Position numbers and translations under genes: made by a program. A stretch of 64,000 nt of DNA from Rhizobium sp. NFR03 (GTDB lineage Bacteria; Pseudomonadota; Alphaproteobacteria; Rhizobiales; Rhizobiaceae), in assembly GCF_900111275.1 (NCBI RefSeq), contig NZ_FOGR01000004.1, positions 558,001 through 622,000 on the forward strand. Reading direction: 5' to 3'. The notes under the pieces are model-generated. The model ran no database searches and was not told the origin of the DNA. It worked only from the letters and a program-made list of their open reading frames with translations. Shown here piece after piece: positions 36,883 through 45,794 of the stretch (position 1 is the stretch's first letter; each line of letters starts with the position of its first letter).

Positions 36883-37811
36883 CAATAATGCACCTTCCGG
36901 TCGAGATGCAGCGTCTGCCCGATGGACAGCACGAGCACGATGGCAAGGAAGATGAGGGTGAGGGCTGCCGCATAGCCGGTGTTGGAATATTCGAAGCCTT
37001 CGAGATAGAGATCGAACAGCAGCGTCTCCGAGCCGGACCGGCCCTTGGTCAGCACCGCCACCGTCTCGAACACCTTGAAGGCGGATATCGAGGTGGTCAC
37101 GATGACGAACATCGTCGTCGGCCCGAGCATCGGCCATGTCACGGTGAGGAAACGGTCGAGCGAACTCCTGGCGCCGTCCAGCCGTGCTGCTTCGTAAAGG
37201 TCCTTCGAAATGGCGGTAAGGCCCGCCAGGAAGAGAACCATGTTGAAGCCGAGCACCTGCCAGATGCCGATGAGCGCCATGGTCGGGATGAGCAGCGACG
37301 GGTTCGACAGAAAGCTCACGGGCTCGAAGCCAAGCCACGTGATGGCAGCGTTTACAGGCCCGAGCGACGGGTGCAGCAGGAACTGCCAGACGGTTGCCAT
37401 GGCCACCAGCGTTGCGGTGACCGGCAGGAAATAGGCGACCTCCCAGAAAGCCCGGCTGCGCTTCGTTCCGTGGACGAGAAGTGCGACGCCAAGCGCGAGA
37501 AAAACGCCGAAGGGAATGACGAGGGCGGCATAGAGCACGGTGTTGGACAGCGCGCGCAGGAACACCGGATCGTGGAACGCCTTGGTGAAGTTCTCCACCC
37601 CGACGAAGCGGATCGACAGGGCGCCGAGCTGATAGTCCGTGACGGAGAACACGGCGAGCAGCAGCATGGGCAGGATGTAGATCGCCAGCAACAGGAATAC
37701 GGCCGGTGCCGAGAACATCAGGCCGTTGCGCATCATGCGGCGTTCGCCGCTGCTGGACGAGGTGACGCCGGGTTTGACCGGCAATGACAGATCTGTAGGG
37801 ACGGCCGTCAT
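36882..37811 (-). CDS. ABC transporter permease (UgpA/MalF type)
   Basis: A 309-residue permease with a short cytosolic N-terminus and six helices beginning GLMFSAPAVFLLLAIYILPM. The EAA loop reads EAARLDGARSSLDRFLTVTWP. Its ATG overlaps the TGA of the ATPase gene (ATGA), and its stop overlaps the next permease start. Second gene of the Ugp-like operon. Confidence 0.88.
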   Translation of the reverse strand: MTAVPTDLSLPVKPGVTSSSSGERRMMRNGLMFSAPAVFLLLAIYILPMLLLAVFSVTDYQLGALSIRFVGVENFTKAFHDPVFLRALSNTVLYAALVIPFGVFLALGVALLVHGTKRSRAFWEVAYFLPVTATLVAMATVWQFLLHPSLGPVNAAITWLGFEPVSFLSNPSLLIPTMALIGIWQVLGFNMVLFLAGLTAISKDLYEAARLDGARSSLDRFLTVTWPMLGPTTMFVIVTTSISAFKVFETVAVLTKGRSGSETLLFDLYLEGFEYSNTGYAAALTLIFLAIVLVLSIGQTLHLDRKVHY

Positions 37812-38968
37812 GCCAGCACCCGCTCGCGTAGAGTGAGCGGCCGGCGCAGCTCGTCGGCGCCGAAGAGATGCGCACGCTCCGCATGGAAGCCGAGATGGAC
37901 GGTGCCCTCCGATACGACGCCCGGCTTTGCCGTTGCGGTCTGGCGCACGGTCAGGCGCACCGCGGGATCGGCAAGGAGCTGGCAGGTCATGAAGCGATCG
38001 GCGCCATGGGTTTCGCTGCGCAGAACCTTCACGGCCAAACCTTCATGCGAGGGACGGCCTTCGCCGGCAAGAAAGAGGTCTTCCGAACGCAGGCCGAGCG
38101 TGGCCGGGCCTGTCTCGCCCGTGGTGCGAAGGCCGAGCGCCTGCCCGAATGCGGAAATCTCGCCCGCGCTATCGACGTCGACCGGCAGCAGATTGATCGA
38201 CGGCGAGCCGATGAAGCGCGCGACCGTCAGCGTCGCGGGCTGGCGATAGAGTTCATCCGGCGTGCCCAGCTGCTCGATGCGCCCTTCCGACATCAGGGCG
38301 ATGCGATCCGACATGGTCAGCGCCTCGATCTGGTCATGCGTGACATAGACGAAGGTCGCGCCGAGGCGGCGATGCAGCGAGACGAGTTCCTCGCGCATAT
38401 GGGCGCGCAGCTTGGCATCGAGGTTGGACAGGGGCTCGTCCATGAGAAAGGCTGCCGGCGAGCGTACGAGGGCGCGGGCAAGGGCCACGCGCTGGCGCTG
38501 ACCACCGGAGAGCTGCGACGGCTTGCGATCGAGAAGATGGTCGATCTGCAGCATTCCAGCGGCCCGCTCGACATCCTCTGTGATGGCTTTTCTGACCTTC
38601 GACGTCCCGAACAGACCGCCGACCAACGGCAGCCGCGCCGACATGGGCAGGCGGCGCATGCGCAGCGGCGTGGCGATATTCTCCCGTACGCTCATATGCG
38701 GGTAGAGCGCGTAGGACTGGAACACCATGGCAAGGTTTCGATCGCTCGGATCGACATTCGTCACGTCAGCGCCGCCGATCGCGACCGCGCCCTGATCCGG
38801 GTTTTCGAGGCCCGCGATAATCCGGAGCAGCGTGGACTTGCCGCACCCGGACATACCGACCAGCGACAGAAATTCGCCCGGACGGATGGAGAGATCGATG
38901 CCCTTGAGGACCTCGTCCGACCCGAACCGTTTTCTGATGTGGCGAAGATCGATAGCTTTCGACGGCAT
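37808..38968 (-). CDS. ABC transporter ATP-binding protein (UgpC/MalK type)
   Basis: A 386-residue ATPase with Walker A GMSGCGKST, Q-loop FQSYALYPHM, signature LSGGQRQRVALARA, Walker B FLMDEPLSNLDAKLR and VYVTHDQIEALTM. A small insertion (PMSARLPLVGGLFG) lies before the signature. The C-terminal TOBE/OB domain covers roughly residues 235-386. The start at 38968 has GGAGCG upstream; an extension to 39025 is not needed. It is the first gene of the operon ATPase-permease-permease-SBP-phosphodiesterase, an unusual order for Ugp systems. Confidence 0.9.
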   Translation of the reverse strand: MPSKAIDLRHIRKRFGSDEVLKGIDLSIRPGEFLSLVGMSGCGKSTLLRIIAGLENPDQGAVAIGGADVTNVDPSDRNLAMVFQSYALYPHMSVRENIATPLRMRRLPMSARLPLVGGLFGTSKVRKAITEDVERAAGMLQIDHLLDRKPSQLSGGQRQRVALARALVRSPAAFLMDEPLSNLDAKLRAHMREELVSLHRRLGATFVYVTHDQIEALTMSDRIALMSEGRIEQLGTPDELYRQPATLTVARFIGSPSINLLPVDVDSAGEISAFGQALGLRTTGETGPATLGLRSEDLFLAGEGRPSHEGLAVKVLRSETHGADRFMTCQLLADPAVRLTVRQTATAKPGVVSEGTVHLGFHAERAHLFGADELRRPLTLRERVLA

Positions 38969-39373
38969 GATGCGCTCCTGTTCCAGGGCGCGTATGGCGC
39001 GTCGATATGACAGGCGGACAACCATTTGACGAAAGATTGATGACGGGCCGGTTCAGAGCCTGTGAGGCGCATATTGGTCAGAGCCTTGCCACCCCTGGCC
39101 GGTTTTCCGTCTGCCTATCCTGTGCTTCCTGACCTTGCGCAGACCCTGCCGATATGGCGAGGAGCGACACACTCGTGAAGGCAGTCCCGGTCCACCAACG
39201 CGGCCCCCAACGGATACAAGGCCTCGCCCGGAAGGGGGGTCCACGTCTCGCGGGACCGCCTCATCCTCGACCATTTGAGGTGCGCACGGTGGCGCCATCG
39301 TGAAGGGTTTGCCGATAAGGCGGCTATATTCTTAAAAACCTGATCGCAGCCAGCCGGAAAGAGGTGGCAGTGT
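38969..39373. other. intergenic region upstream of the Ugp-like operon
   Basis: About 405 bases between the ATPase start and the end of the AraC-type regulator gene. No recognisable protein or RNA was seen. The operon promoter must be here. No palindrome of note was found. Confidence 0.4.
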
Positions 39374-40246
39374 TCAGGCCCGACCGGAAACGCTCTGCCG
39401 AAAAGTTGATGGCGTGGTGCCGGTCGTCGCTTTGAATACCCGGGTCAGATGGCTCTGGTTGCTGAAGCCGCAGGCTGAAGCGATCCGGGCAATGGGCTCG
39501 GCGCCGGCCAGTAACGTCTTGGCGCGATCAAGACGCCGGTGCAGGACCCAACCGTGTGGCGAGACACCGCAACTGATGCGAAACATACGCTGCAGGTGGA
39601 ATTCGCTGAGGCCGGCGATGGCGGCGAGATCCGGCAAGGTGATCTGCGCGTCGAGATGTGCCTCGATATAGTCGGTTATCCTGCGGCGCACAGCGGGGGC
39701 CAGGCCGCTCTTGATCGAGATGGCCCGGTTTCCCCCATAACGGGGATCGCCAAACAGGCCGGAAAGCACGGTTGCGATGGCCTCGTCGGCAAGCAGCGTA
39801 TCCCCGGACCGCGTGGCATGTGCGACCTCACGTAACGCCACGGCGAGTGCCGGCGCGTTGTCGAAAGTCGTTTCGGGCACCACCATCAGGCGGCAGTCGC
39901 GATCGAAAACTTCGGTAAAGACCCGGCGCATCTCCTGATCCGGCACATAGAGGTGGACGAAGGTGAAGTCGTCGGTGATCTCCCATTCGGAAGAGGCGCC
40001 CTGCGGCATGATACAGAGTGCACCCGGCCAACCATTGCTGTTGCCCTGATCGATACGGCGGGTGCCGGAGCCGCCTTTGAGATACAGGCTGAATGTGTGG
40101 CCGTCCGGCTGCTCGTAGCGCATCCGGTCATGGGCGTTGCGCCAGATCGCCGCCGATCGTCCGAAGCCGAGAGTCAGCGCGTCTGTAACCTGCGCGCAGG
40201 GCGAGGCCGAGAGAAAGCTGAAGACGGACGGGTTGTCGGCAGTCAT
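39374..40246 (-). CDS. AraC family transcriptional regulator
   Basis: A 290-residue regulator. The C-terminal 100 residues carry two helix-turn-helix motifs (LPDLAAIAGLSEFHLQRMF and IARIASACGFSNQSHLTRVF), with the usual FKATTGTTPSTFRQ ending. The N-terminal half is a cupin-like sensor domain (GGSGTRRIDQG, PGALCIMPQGASSEW), as in proteins that respond to small aromatic or amine ligands. It is divergent from the EamA transporter gene at 40406, with 159 bases between, and so probably controls it. Confidence 0.88.
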   Translation of the reverse strand: MTADNPSVFSFLSASPCAQVTDALTLGFGRSAAIWRNAHDRMRYEQPDGHTFSLYLKGGSGTRRIDQGNSNGWPGALCIMPQGASSEWEITDDFTFVHLYVPDQEMRRVFTEVFDRDCRLMVVPETTFDNAPALAVALREVAHATRSGDTLLADEAIATVLSGLFGDPRYGGNRAISIKSGLAPAVRRRITDYIEAHLDAQITLPDLAAIAGLSEFHLQRMFRISCGVSPHGWVLHRRLDRAKTLLAGAEPIARIASACGFSNQSHLTRVFKATTGTTPSTFRQSVSGRA

Positions 40247-40405
40247 GGAGGATCTCTTGCGAAACGAGCCTCATTCTATCGCGGAGTTCAGTGCATGCCA
40301 GCATAGAGGTGGCCTCTGTTGCTGCTCGACGCCATTTCACCGCAAGAATCTGCAATCAGCGCCGCCGTTTTCCTCGTATCCATCTGCCCTTACAGCGAGG
40401 ACGTC

Positions 40406-41317
40406 ATGGCCAATATCATTCTGTTCGTTTCAACCGTCGTGATATGGGGCACCACCTGGATCGCGATTGCCATGCAGGTCGGGCCGGTGCCCGTGCTGGT
40501 TTCCGTGTTCTACCGTTTCGCCACGGCCGCCCTCATCTTCCTCGTCGTGCTTGGCGTGCTGGGCAAGCTTAGGATTCCCGCGGCCCGGCATCAGCCGTTC
40601 ATTTTCATGCAGGCGCTCTGCCTGTTCAGCTGCAACTTCATCTGCTTCTACAACGCGGCCAGCTATGTGCCATCGGGGCTGATCTCCGTCATCTTCTCGC
40701 TGGCGACGATTTATAACGCCATCAATGCTCGGCTGTTCTTCGGCGACCGGATTACAGCGCGCACCGTGGTGGCGGCGGTCCTTGGCGCCTCCGGGCTGCT
40801 CCTGCTGTTCGGCCCGGATATCCTCGTTCATTTCAATGTCGATACCTGGAAGGGCGTAGGCCTGTCGGCGCTCGGAACGCTGTTCTTCTCTCTGGGCAAC
40901 ATGGTCTCCCGCCGCAACAGCGCCGAGGGGATCGCACCCGCCACCGCCAATGCCTGGGGCATGACATATGGCTCCCTGTTTCTTCTGGTCCTCATCACCA
41001 TGACCGGCACGCCGGTCATAGCGCCGCCCGACACACAGTATCTGATGGCGATGCTCTATCTCGCCGCGGTCGGCTCGGTTATCGGCTTCACCACGTATCT
41101 GATGCTGGTCTCGCGCATCGGCTCGTCGCGAGCCGCCTATACGACGGTGCTCTTCCCGGTCGTCGCCCTGTCGCTCTCGACCCTCTACGAGGGCTATCAC
41201 TGGACGCCACTTGCGATCGTCGGACTTGTGCTGACACTTGCCGGCAATGTCGTGATCTTCGCGCGCCCGATGACGCGGTCGGTCGCACCAGCCCCCGAGA
41301 CCGCGTCATCGCACTGA
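40406..41317 (+). CDS. EamA/DMT family transporter
   Basis: A 303-residue inner-membrane protein with ten predicted helices in two EamA repeats (residues about 5-135 and 150-285). The first repeat opens with VVIWGTTWIAI and YRFATAALIF, typical of drug/metabolite exporters. The start at 40406 follows GCGAGGAC; the frame from 40319 lacks support. Such proteins export amino acids, nucleosides or toxic metabolites, and the substrate is unknown. It is paired with the divergent AraC-type regulator. Confidence 0.88.
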   Translation: MANIILFVSTVVIWGTTWIAIAMQVGPVPVLVSVFYRFATAALIFLVVLGVLGKLRIPAARHQPFIFMQALCLFSCNFICFYNAASYVPSGLISVIFSLATIYNAINARLFFGDRITARTVVAAVLGASGLLLLFGPDILVHFNVDTWKGVGLSALGTLFFSLGNMVSRRNSAEGIAPATANAWGMTYGSLFLLVLITMTGTPVIAPPDTQYLMAMLYLAAVGSVIGFTTYLMLVSRIGSSRAAYTTVLFPVVALSLSTLYEGYHWTPLAIVGLVLTLAGNVVIFARPMTRSVAPAPETASSH

Positions 41318-41361
41318 AATCAACCGCTCGATTGCTCTTGATCTTAGCCTTCGTATCGAAC

Positions 41362-42039
41362 TCATGCTTGCGCGGTCGCGAGGGATAGAAGCGTCTCTCG
41401 CTCCCGTCGCGATCCCGCCATGCGGGCCTTGGCGGCGGCGAGCACGGAGGACGAGGCGGTTTCCGGAAGGCCCGAGCCGAAGGGAGGTTCCGGCGCGTAT
41501 TCGAGCGAGAGCTGGATCGTTTCGGCTTCCTCTCGGCCCATGAGTTCCGCGATGACGGCAAGGCCGAAGTCGATCCCCGAGGTGACGCCACCCGCCGTGA
41601 TGAGCGATCCGTCTCGGACGACCCGCTCCTTGACGGGCACCGCCCCGAAGCTTTCGAGGAAATCATGCGCGTTCCAGTGCGTAGTGGCTCGACGACCCTC
41701 AAGAAGACCGGCACGACCGAGGACGAGAGATCCGGTGCAGACCGACGTGACGTAGCGCGCCTTGGCGGCTTTCTCCCGGATGAAAGTCAACGTCTCGTCG
41801 TCGGAGAGGAGCGCGTTGACGCCCGCGCCGCCGGGCACGCAAAGGACATCGAAATCCGGCGCGTCGGCAAAGCGCATGTCGGGCTGCAGCCAGAGACCGG
41901 TCGAGGCTCTCACCGGTTCGAGATTCTTCCAGACGAGATGGACCCTGGCGTCACTAGCGGAGGCAAAGACTTCGTAAGGACCGGTCAGGTCCAGCTGCTG
42001 GACAGCGGGAAAGCAGAGAATTCCAAAGTGTAGCGTCAT
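41362..42039 (-). CDS. inhA: isonitrile hydratase (DJ-1/PfpI family)
   Basis: A 225-residue protein that closely follows Pseudomonas InhA. Conserved parts are FPAVQQLDLTGPYEV, YVTSVCTGSLVLG with nucleophile Cys101, Asp17 in LDLTG, TTHWNAHDFL and EYAPEPPFGSG. InhA hydrates isonitriles to N-substituted formamides. The ATG at 42039 is chosen; longer frame to 42099 overlaps the divergent promoter. It is divergent from a GlxA-type regulator 74 bases away. The formamide products and the formamidase at 26563 make a loose metabolic connection, noted as inference. Confidence 0.88.
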   Translation of the reverse strand: MTLHFGILCFPAVQQLDLTGPYEVFASASDARVHLVWKNLEPVRASTGLWLQPDMRFADAPDFDVLCVPGGAGVNALLSDDETLTFIREKAAKARYVTSVCTGSLVLGRAGLLEGRRATTHWNAHDFLESFGAVPVKERVVRDGSLITAGGVTSGIDFGLAVIAELMGREEAETIQLSLEYAPEPPFGSGLPETASSSVLAAAKARMAGSRRERETLLSLATAQA

Positions 42040-42082
42040 GAGCCCATTCCCTTGTTGACGGATTGACCATACCGCAGCATGA

Positions 42083-42100
42083 ATTGGCCTTTGCGCCAAT
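42083..42100. promoter_or_regulatory. inverted repeat in the inhA/GlxA-type promoter gap
   Basis: ATTGGC (42083-42088) and GCCAAT (42095-42100) form a perfect inverted repeat with a 6-base spacer, in the 74-bp gap between two divergent starts. It is a good candidate operator for the 42114 regulator. Confidence 0.5.
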
Positions 42101-42113
42101 CATCGCTCGTTTC

Positions 42114-43076
42114 ATGCCAATTGATCTACCCCATCGCATCGAGATCCTCGCTTTCGAGAACGCCCAGATTCTGGATATCACGGGGCCGGCGCAGGTGTTC
42201 GCCACGGCCAACGATCTCTCACCGGCCGGGACGCCCAAGCCCTATGTGATCGACATCGTCTCGACGGACGTGGAGGTGGTGACGAGCTCCGGCATCGTTC
42301 TGCGATCCACCAGGCTTGCCGGCGAGGTGGCCGGGGGAACGCTGATCGTCTCCGGCGGCTATGGCGTGAACGCCGCCTGCCGCGACGCCGGCCTTCTCGA
42401 CTGGATCCGGCGACGTGCGGCGATCGCATCGCGCACCGCTTCGGTGTGCAGCGGTGCATTTCTGCTTGCCGAGGCCGGCCTTCTCGATGGCCGCCGTGCC
42501 GTGACGCACTGGGGGCGATGCGCCGAATTCACCGCCCGCTTTCCTGCGGTTCACCTCGATCCCGATCCGATTTTCATCCGGGACGGACCAATCTGGACGT
42601 CGGCCGGGGTGACGGCGGGCATTGATCTGGCGTTGGCGATGGTGGAGGCCGACATGGGCCGACCGCTGGCGCTGGCCATCGCGCGCCAGCTCGTCGTGTT
42701 CCTCAAACGGCCGGGCGGCCAGGCGCAGTTCAGCGCGGCGCTCGCGCTTCAGGAAACGGACGACACCTTCGAGCCGTTGCATGGCTGGATCGCCGACCAT
42801 CTCGACCGCGATCTGTCGCTCGCCGTGTTGGCGGATCGGGCTGGCATGAGCCTGCGCTCCTTCTCGCGCCGCTACCGCCAGAGCACGGGGCGTACCCCGG
42901 CCGACAGCGTGGAAGCCATCCGCTTCGAAAGCGCGCGCCAGCTTCTGGAGGACGGTGCCAGCGTGACGCGAACAGCCGCGCGCTGCGGGTTCGGATCCAC
43001 CGAGACCATGCGACGCGTCTTCCTCCAGCGACTTGGTGTCGGCCCGGCGGCGTATCGTAGCCGGTTTCACGGGTAA
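42114..43076 (+). CDS. GlxA-type AraC regulator with DJ-1/PfpI domain
   Basis: A 320-residue regulator. Residues 5-170 form a DJ-1/PfpI-like domain (AFENAQILDITGPAQVFATA and ASVCSGAFLLAEAGLLDGRR), which keeps the elbow Cys. Residues 215-318 form an AraC DNA-binding domain (LAVLADRAGMSLRSFSRRY and TRTAARCGFGSTETMRRVF). The start at ATG 42114 lacks a clear ribosome-binding site; a TTG at 42063 is the alternative. It is divergent from inhA, whose product shares the same N-terminal fold, so it likely senses a related small molecule and activates inhA. Confidence 0.88.
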   Translation: MPIDLPHRIEILAFENAQILDITGPAQVFATANDLSPAGTPKPYVIDIVSTDVEVVTSSGIVLRSTRLAGEVAGGTLIVSGGYGVNAACRDAGLLDWIRRRAAIASRTASVCSGAFLLAEAGLLDGRRAVTHWGRCAEFTARFPAVHLDPDPIFIRDGPIWTSAGVTAGIDLALAMVEADMGRPLALAIARQLVVFLKRPGGQAQFSAALALQETDDTFEPLHGWIADHLDRDLSLAVLADRAGMSLRSFSRRYRQSTGRTPADSVEAIRFESARQLLEDGASVTRTAARCGFGSTETMRRVFLQRLGVGPAAYRSRFHG

Positions 43077-43289
43077 CGCAGTCGTGAGGCAAAAGTCCAG
43101 TATTTCGACGTTATACCTTCACACACATCGTGATCCTGCGTGGATCATGGGGCAGCGCTGTCGCTGACGGCCGTGCCGCTGTGTCCGGCACACGCAGTGA
43201 CGGCAACGAGGGATTAGCTATCCGCAGACCCTCCCCGTTAATGCCCAAAATTTAGCCTCAATAGAGGCTTGCATAAAGACTGGACAACT

Positions 43290-43312
43290 TAGTGGACATG
43301 ATCCACTATTTT
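43290..43312. promoter_or_regulatory. operator-like palindrome upstream of the 43371 operon
   Basis: TAGTGGA (43290-43296) and TCCACTA (43302-43308) form a perfect inverted repeat with spacer CATGA. The right half extends to TGATCCACTATTT, which recurs exactly at 45181-45193 upstream of the MarR gene. It sits 60-80 bases before the first ATG, after TTGCATAAAGACTGGACAACT, in a promoter-like place. Confidence 0.65.
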
Positions 43313-43370
43313 GATGCCGGGTGGAGACGGCTGGCCAGAGCGAACAGAGTTTTAAGAACAAGGGGAACGT

Positions 43371-45017
43371 ATGTCGCAGCCCTTAACGCCTTCGGGCGTC
43401 GTCCTGTCCGTGCGCAATCTGACCGTGGCGTTACCGCCCGGTATGGAGCGCACCCATGCCGTCCAGAATGTCTCCTTCGATCTTCACGCAGGTGAGATCC
43501 TGTGCATCATCGGCGAGTCCGGATCCGGAAAATCCGTCACCGCCAACACGATCATGGGGCTGCTGCCGCCCTCGATCAAAGTGACGGGCGGCGAAATTCA
43601 CTTCAAGGATATGGATATCCTCGCGGTATCGGAAGACAGGATCCGGCCGTTAAGGGGGCAGGCGGTCTCGATCATCTTTCAGGATCCGCTCTCTGCGCTC
43701 AATCCACTGATGACAGTCGGCGATCAGATCTGCGAGGTTCTGGAAGCGCATGGGCAGGGAACGGCGCAAAGCCGCAAGGCCAAGGTTCTGGATCTCCTGG
43801 AGGAGGTGGGCCTGCCGGACCCGCTGCTCATGCGGCTGCAATATCCCTTCCGCCTGTCCGGCGGCCAGCGACAGCGTGTGATGATCGCCATGGCCTTGGC
43901 ACTCGATCCCGATGTCCTGATCGCCGACGAACCCACAACCGCACTCGACGTAACGACACAAGCGCAGATCCTCGATCTTATCCGGCGAATCCAGAAGCGG
44001 AAGAACATGAGCGTCATGTTCATCACCCACGACTTCGGTGTGGTCGCTGAAATCGCCGACCGGGTCGTGGTCATGGAAAAGGGTCATATGGTCGAGCAGG
44101 GCCGCGCCGATCAGGTGCTCGTCCGCCCGGCTCATCCCTATACGCAGCGCCTCGTCGCTGCCGTTCCGCGTATGCGTGGAACCGAAGACAGGATATCCAG
44201 GGAAACGCCGCTCGTTCTGGAAGTCGAGAACCTCGAGAAGGAGTATCGCAGTTCGGGTTCGTTCTTCGGCAAGCCGCGCGTCGTCAAGGCCATCAACGGC
44301 GTCAGCTTCACGCTGCGCAAGGGGCAGACACTCGGCGTCGTCGGCGAAAGCGGTTCGGGAAAATCCACACTTGGGCGGATCCTTCTGAAGTTGCTGGAGC
44401 CGGACGGCGGTGTGATCCGCTTCGACGGGCGTGACATTGCGGGCATGACCCAGGAAAGCTTCCGGCCGCTTCGCCCCTACATCCAGATGATTTTCCAGGA
44501 CCCTTTCGCCTCCCTCAATCCCCGCCACACGATCGGCAGGATCCTCACGGTCGGACCGGTCGCCCACGGATCTGCTGTGCATGAGGCTCGAAACAAGGCA
44601 ATGAGCCTCCTGAAGCGTGTCGGTCTGGACGAGCAGGCGTATGATCGCTTTCCGCATGAATTTTCCGGCGGGCAGCGGCAGCGCGTCGGTATCGCCCGCG
44701 CGCTGATGTTCGATCCCGTCGTTCTCGTGGCCGACGAGGCAGTCTCCGCGCTGGATGTTTCCATTCAGGCGCAAATCCTCGAACTTCTGGCCCGCATTCA
44801 GACAGAGATGAAAGTCGCAATGGTGTTCATCACCCATGATCTGCGGGTGGCCAGCCAGATCTGCGACGACGTGCTGGTGATGCATAAGGGGTCCGTGGTC
44901 GAGCAAGGTCCACCCTCGCGGATCTTCCGCTCGCCGTCGCACGACTACACGCGCAAACTCGTTGCAGCCATTCCAGGAGCGGACTGGGAGCCTGACATGG
45001 TCGCTACCGGCAACTGA
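43371..45017 (+). CDS. dipeptide/oligopeptide-type ABC ATPase, two fused domains
   Basis: A 548-residue fusion of DppD-like and DppF-like ATPases. Domain 1 has Walker A GESGSGKS (48-55), [14 protein letters not shown] and [13 protein letters not shown]. Domain 2 (from about residue 285) has [23 protein letters not shown] and [13 protein letters not shown], and ends with the oligopeptide-family tail (YTRKLVAAIPG). AGGGGAA precedes the ATG. It serves the permeases and binding protein at 47971-51635 in the same direction, although the MarR gene and two enzyme genes intervene. Ligand: peptide, opine, or another amino compound. Confidence 0.92.
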   Translation: MSQPLTPSGVVLSVRNLTVALPPGMERTHAVQNVSFDLHAGEILCIIGESGSGKSVTANTIMGLLPPSIKVTGGEIHFKDMDILAVSEDRIRPLRGQAVSIIFQDPLSALNPLMTVGDQICEVLEAHGQGTAQSRKAKVLDLLEEVGLPDPLLMRLQYPFRLSGGQRQRVMIAMALALDPDVLIADEPTTALDVTTQAQILDLIRRIQKRKNMSVMFITHDFGVVAEIADRVVVMEKGHMVEQGRADQVLVRPAHPYTQRLVAAVPRMRGTEDRISRETPLVLEVENLEKEYRSSGSFFGKPRVVKAINGVSFTLRKGQTLGVVGESGSGKSTLGRILLKLLEPDGGVIRFDGRDIAGMTQESFRPLRPYIQMIFQDPFASLNPRHTIGRILTVGPVAHGSAVHEARNKAMSLLKRVGLDEQAYDRFPHEFSGGQRQRVGIARALMFDPVVLVADEAVSALDVSIQAQILELLARIQTEMKVAMVFITHDLRVASQICDDVLVMHKGSVVEQGPPSRIFRSPSHDYTRKLVAAIPGADWEPDMVATGN

Positions 45018-45170
45018 CCATGCGCTAGACGCGCAGATGTCCGCTGCGGTCGCATACCGCGTGACGATGGAGAGCACGATCAACGTCGATCCTCAGCGGT
45101 TCGACAGTGTACATTCACGTCTTATCAAGTAGCTGAAAACGTTTGAATTTTTTAGATTTTCGAGAGGAAT

Positions 45171-45193
45171 TTAGTTGCATTGATCCACTATTT
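45171..45193. promoter_or_regulatory. operator-like site upstream of the MarR gene
   Basis: TTAGTTGCATTGATCCACTA (45171-45190) matches the 43289-43308 site at 16 of 20 positions, with the right half TGATCCACTATTT (45181-45193) identical. The left half-site is degenerate here. It lies about 120 bases before the MarR start, inside the 291-bp gap 45018-45308, which otherwise holds no gene. This suggests the MarR protein binds both places. Confidence 0.6.
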
Positions 45194-45308
45194 GTCCTTT
45201 CATGTTGTGACAGGTTTGCAATACGACATGGACGGAAGACAGGAACCGGTGGCGCGTTAACAACGCGTCAGCCAACGCACATCTTTTGCCCATTCGAACG
45301 GAACTCGC

Positions 45309-45794
45309 ATGCACAAGCCATCGACCAAACCGCCGACCACACCGGAGGAAATCAATCTCGATGTGCTCGAGAACACCCTGAGTTTCTACATTCGCACGCT
45401 CAACCTCGCCGTATCACGCGACCTCGATGCCTGTCTCGACGGTCTGGATGTCGCCAAGGGAACAGGAAAGATCACCACATTGCTGCTGGTCGACGATTAT
45501 CCGGGCATCCGCCCATCCGTGATTGCCCATCTGACCATGCGGGACCGCTCGGCCATGGGCCGGGTCATCGACCAGATGGTGGCGCATGACCTGATCCGCC
45601 GTGAGGTTTCGCAAGAGGACAGCCGCGCGCAGGAACTCTATATCACCGAAGCCGGCTCCGCGCTCGCCGTCCGCATCCGCGAACTCGTGCCGAAACAGTC
45701 GCAGGATTTCTTCAGCTTCATGCCCGAAGACGAACAGCGGCAACTCATGGATATTCTCCGCCGCGCCTACAGGCGCATCGTGGGGTTGGCATGA
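45309..45794 (+). CDS. MarR family transcriptional regulator
   Basis: A 161-residue winged-helix protein: LDVLENTLSFYIRTLNLAVS helix, recognition region PSVIAHLTMRDRSAMGRVID, then the wing RREVSQEDSRAQELYITEAG. It has the helical dimer tail ending RAYRRIVGLA. The TGA overlaps the ATG of the SDR gene (ATGA). Together with operator-like sites at 43290 and 45171 it is likely the local repressor of this importer and catabolic cluster. Confidence 0.88.
   Translation: MHKPSTKPPTTPEEINLDVLENTLSFYIRTLNLAVSRDLDACLDGLDVAKGTGKITTLLLVDDYPGIRPSVIAHLTMRDRSAMGRVIDQMVAHDLIRREVSQEDSRAQELYITEAGSALAVRIRELVPKQSQDFFSFMPEDEQRQLMDILRRAYRRIVGLA

Noticed and set aside
39026-39300. 81-residue minus-strand frame upstream of the Ugp-like operon
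   Set aside because: No similarity recognised, Pro/Arg-rich shadow-like composition, and no ribosome-binding site.
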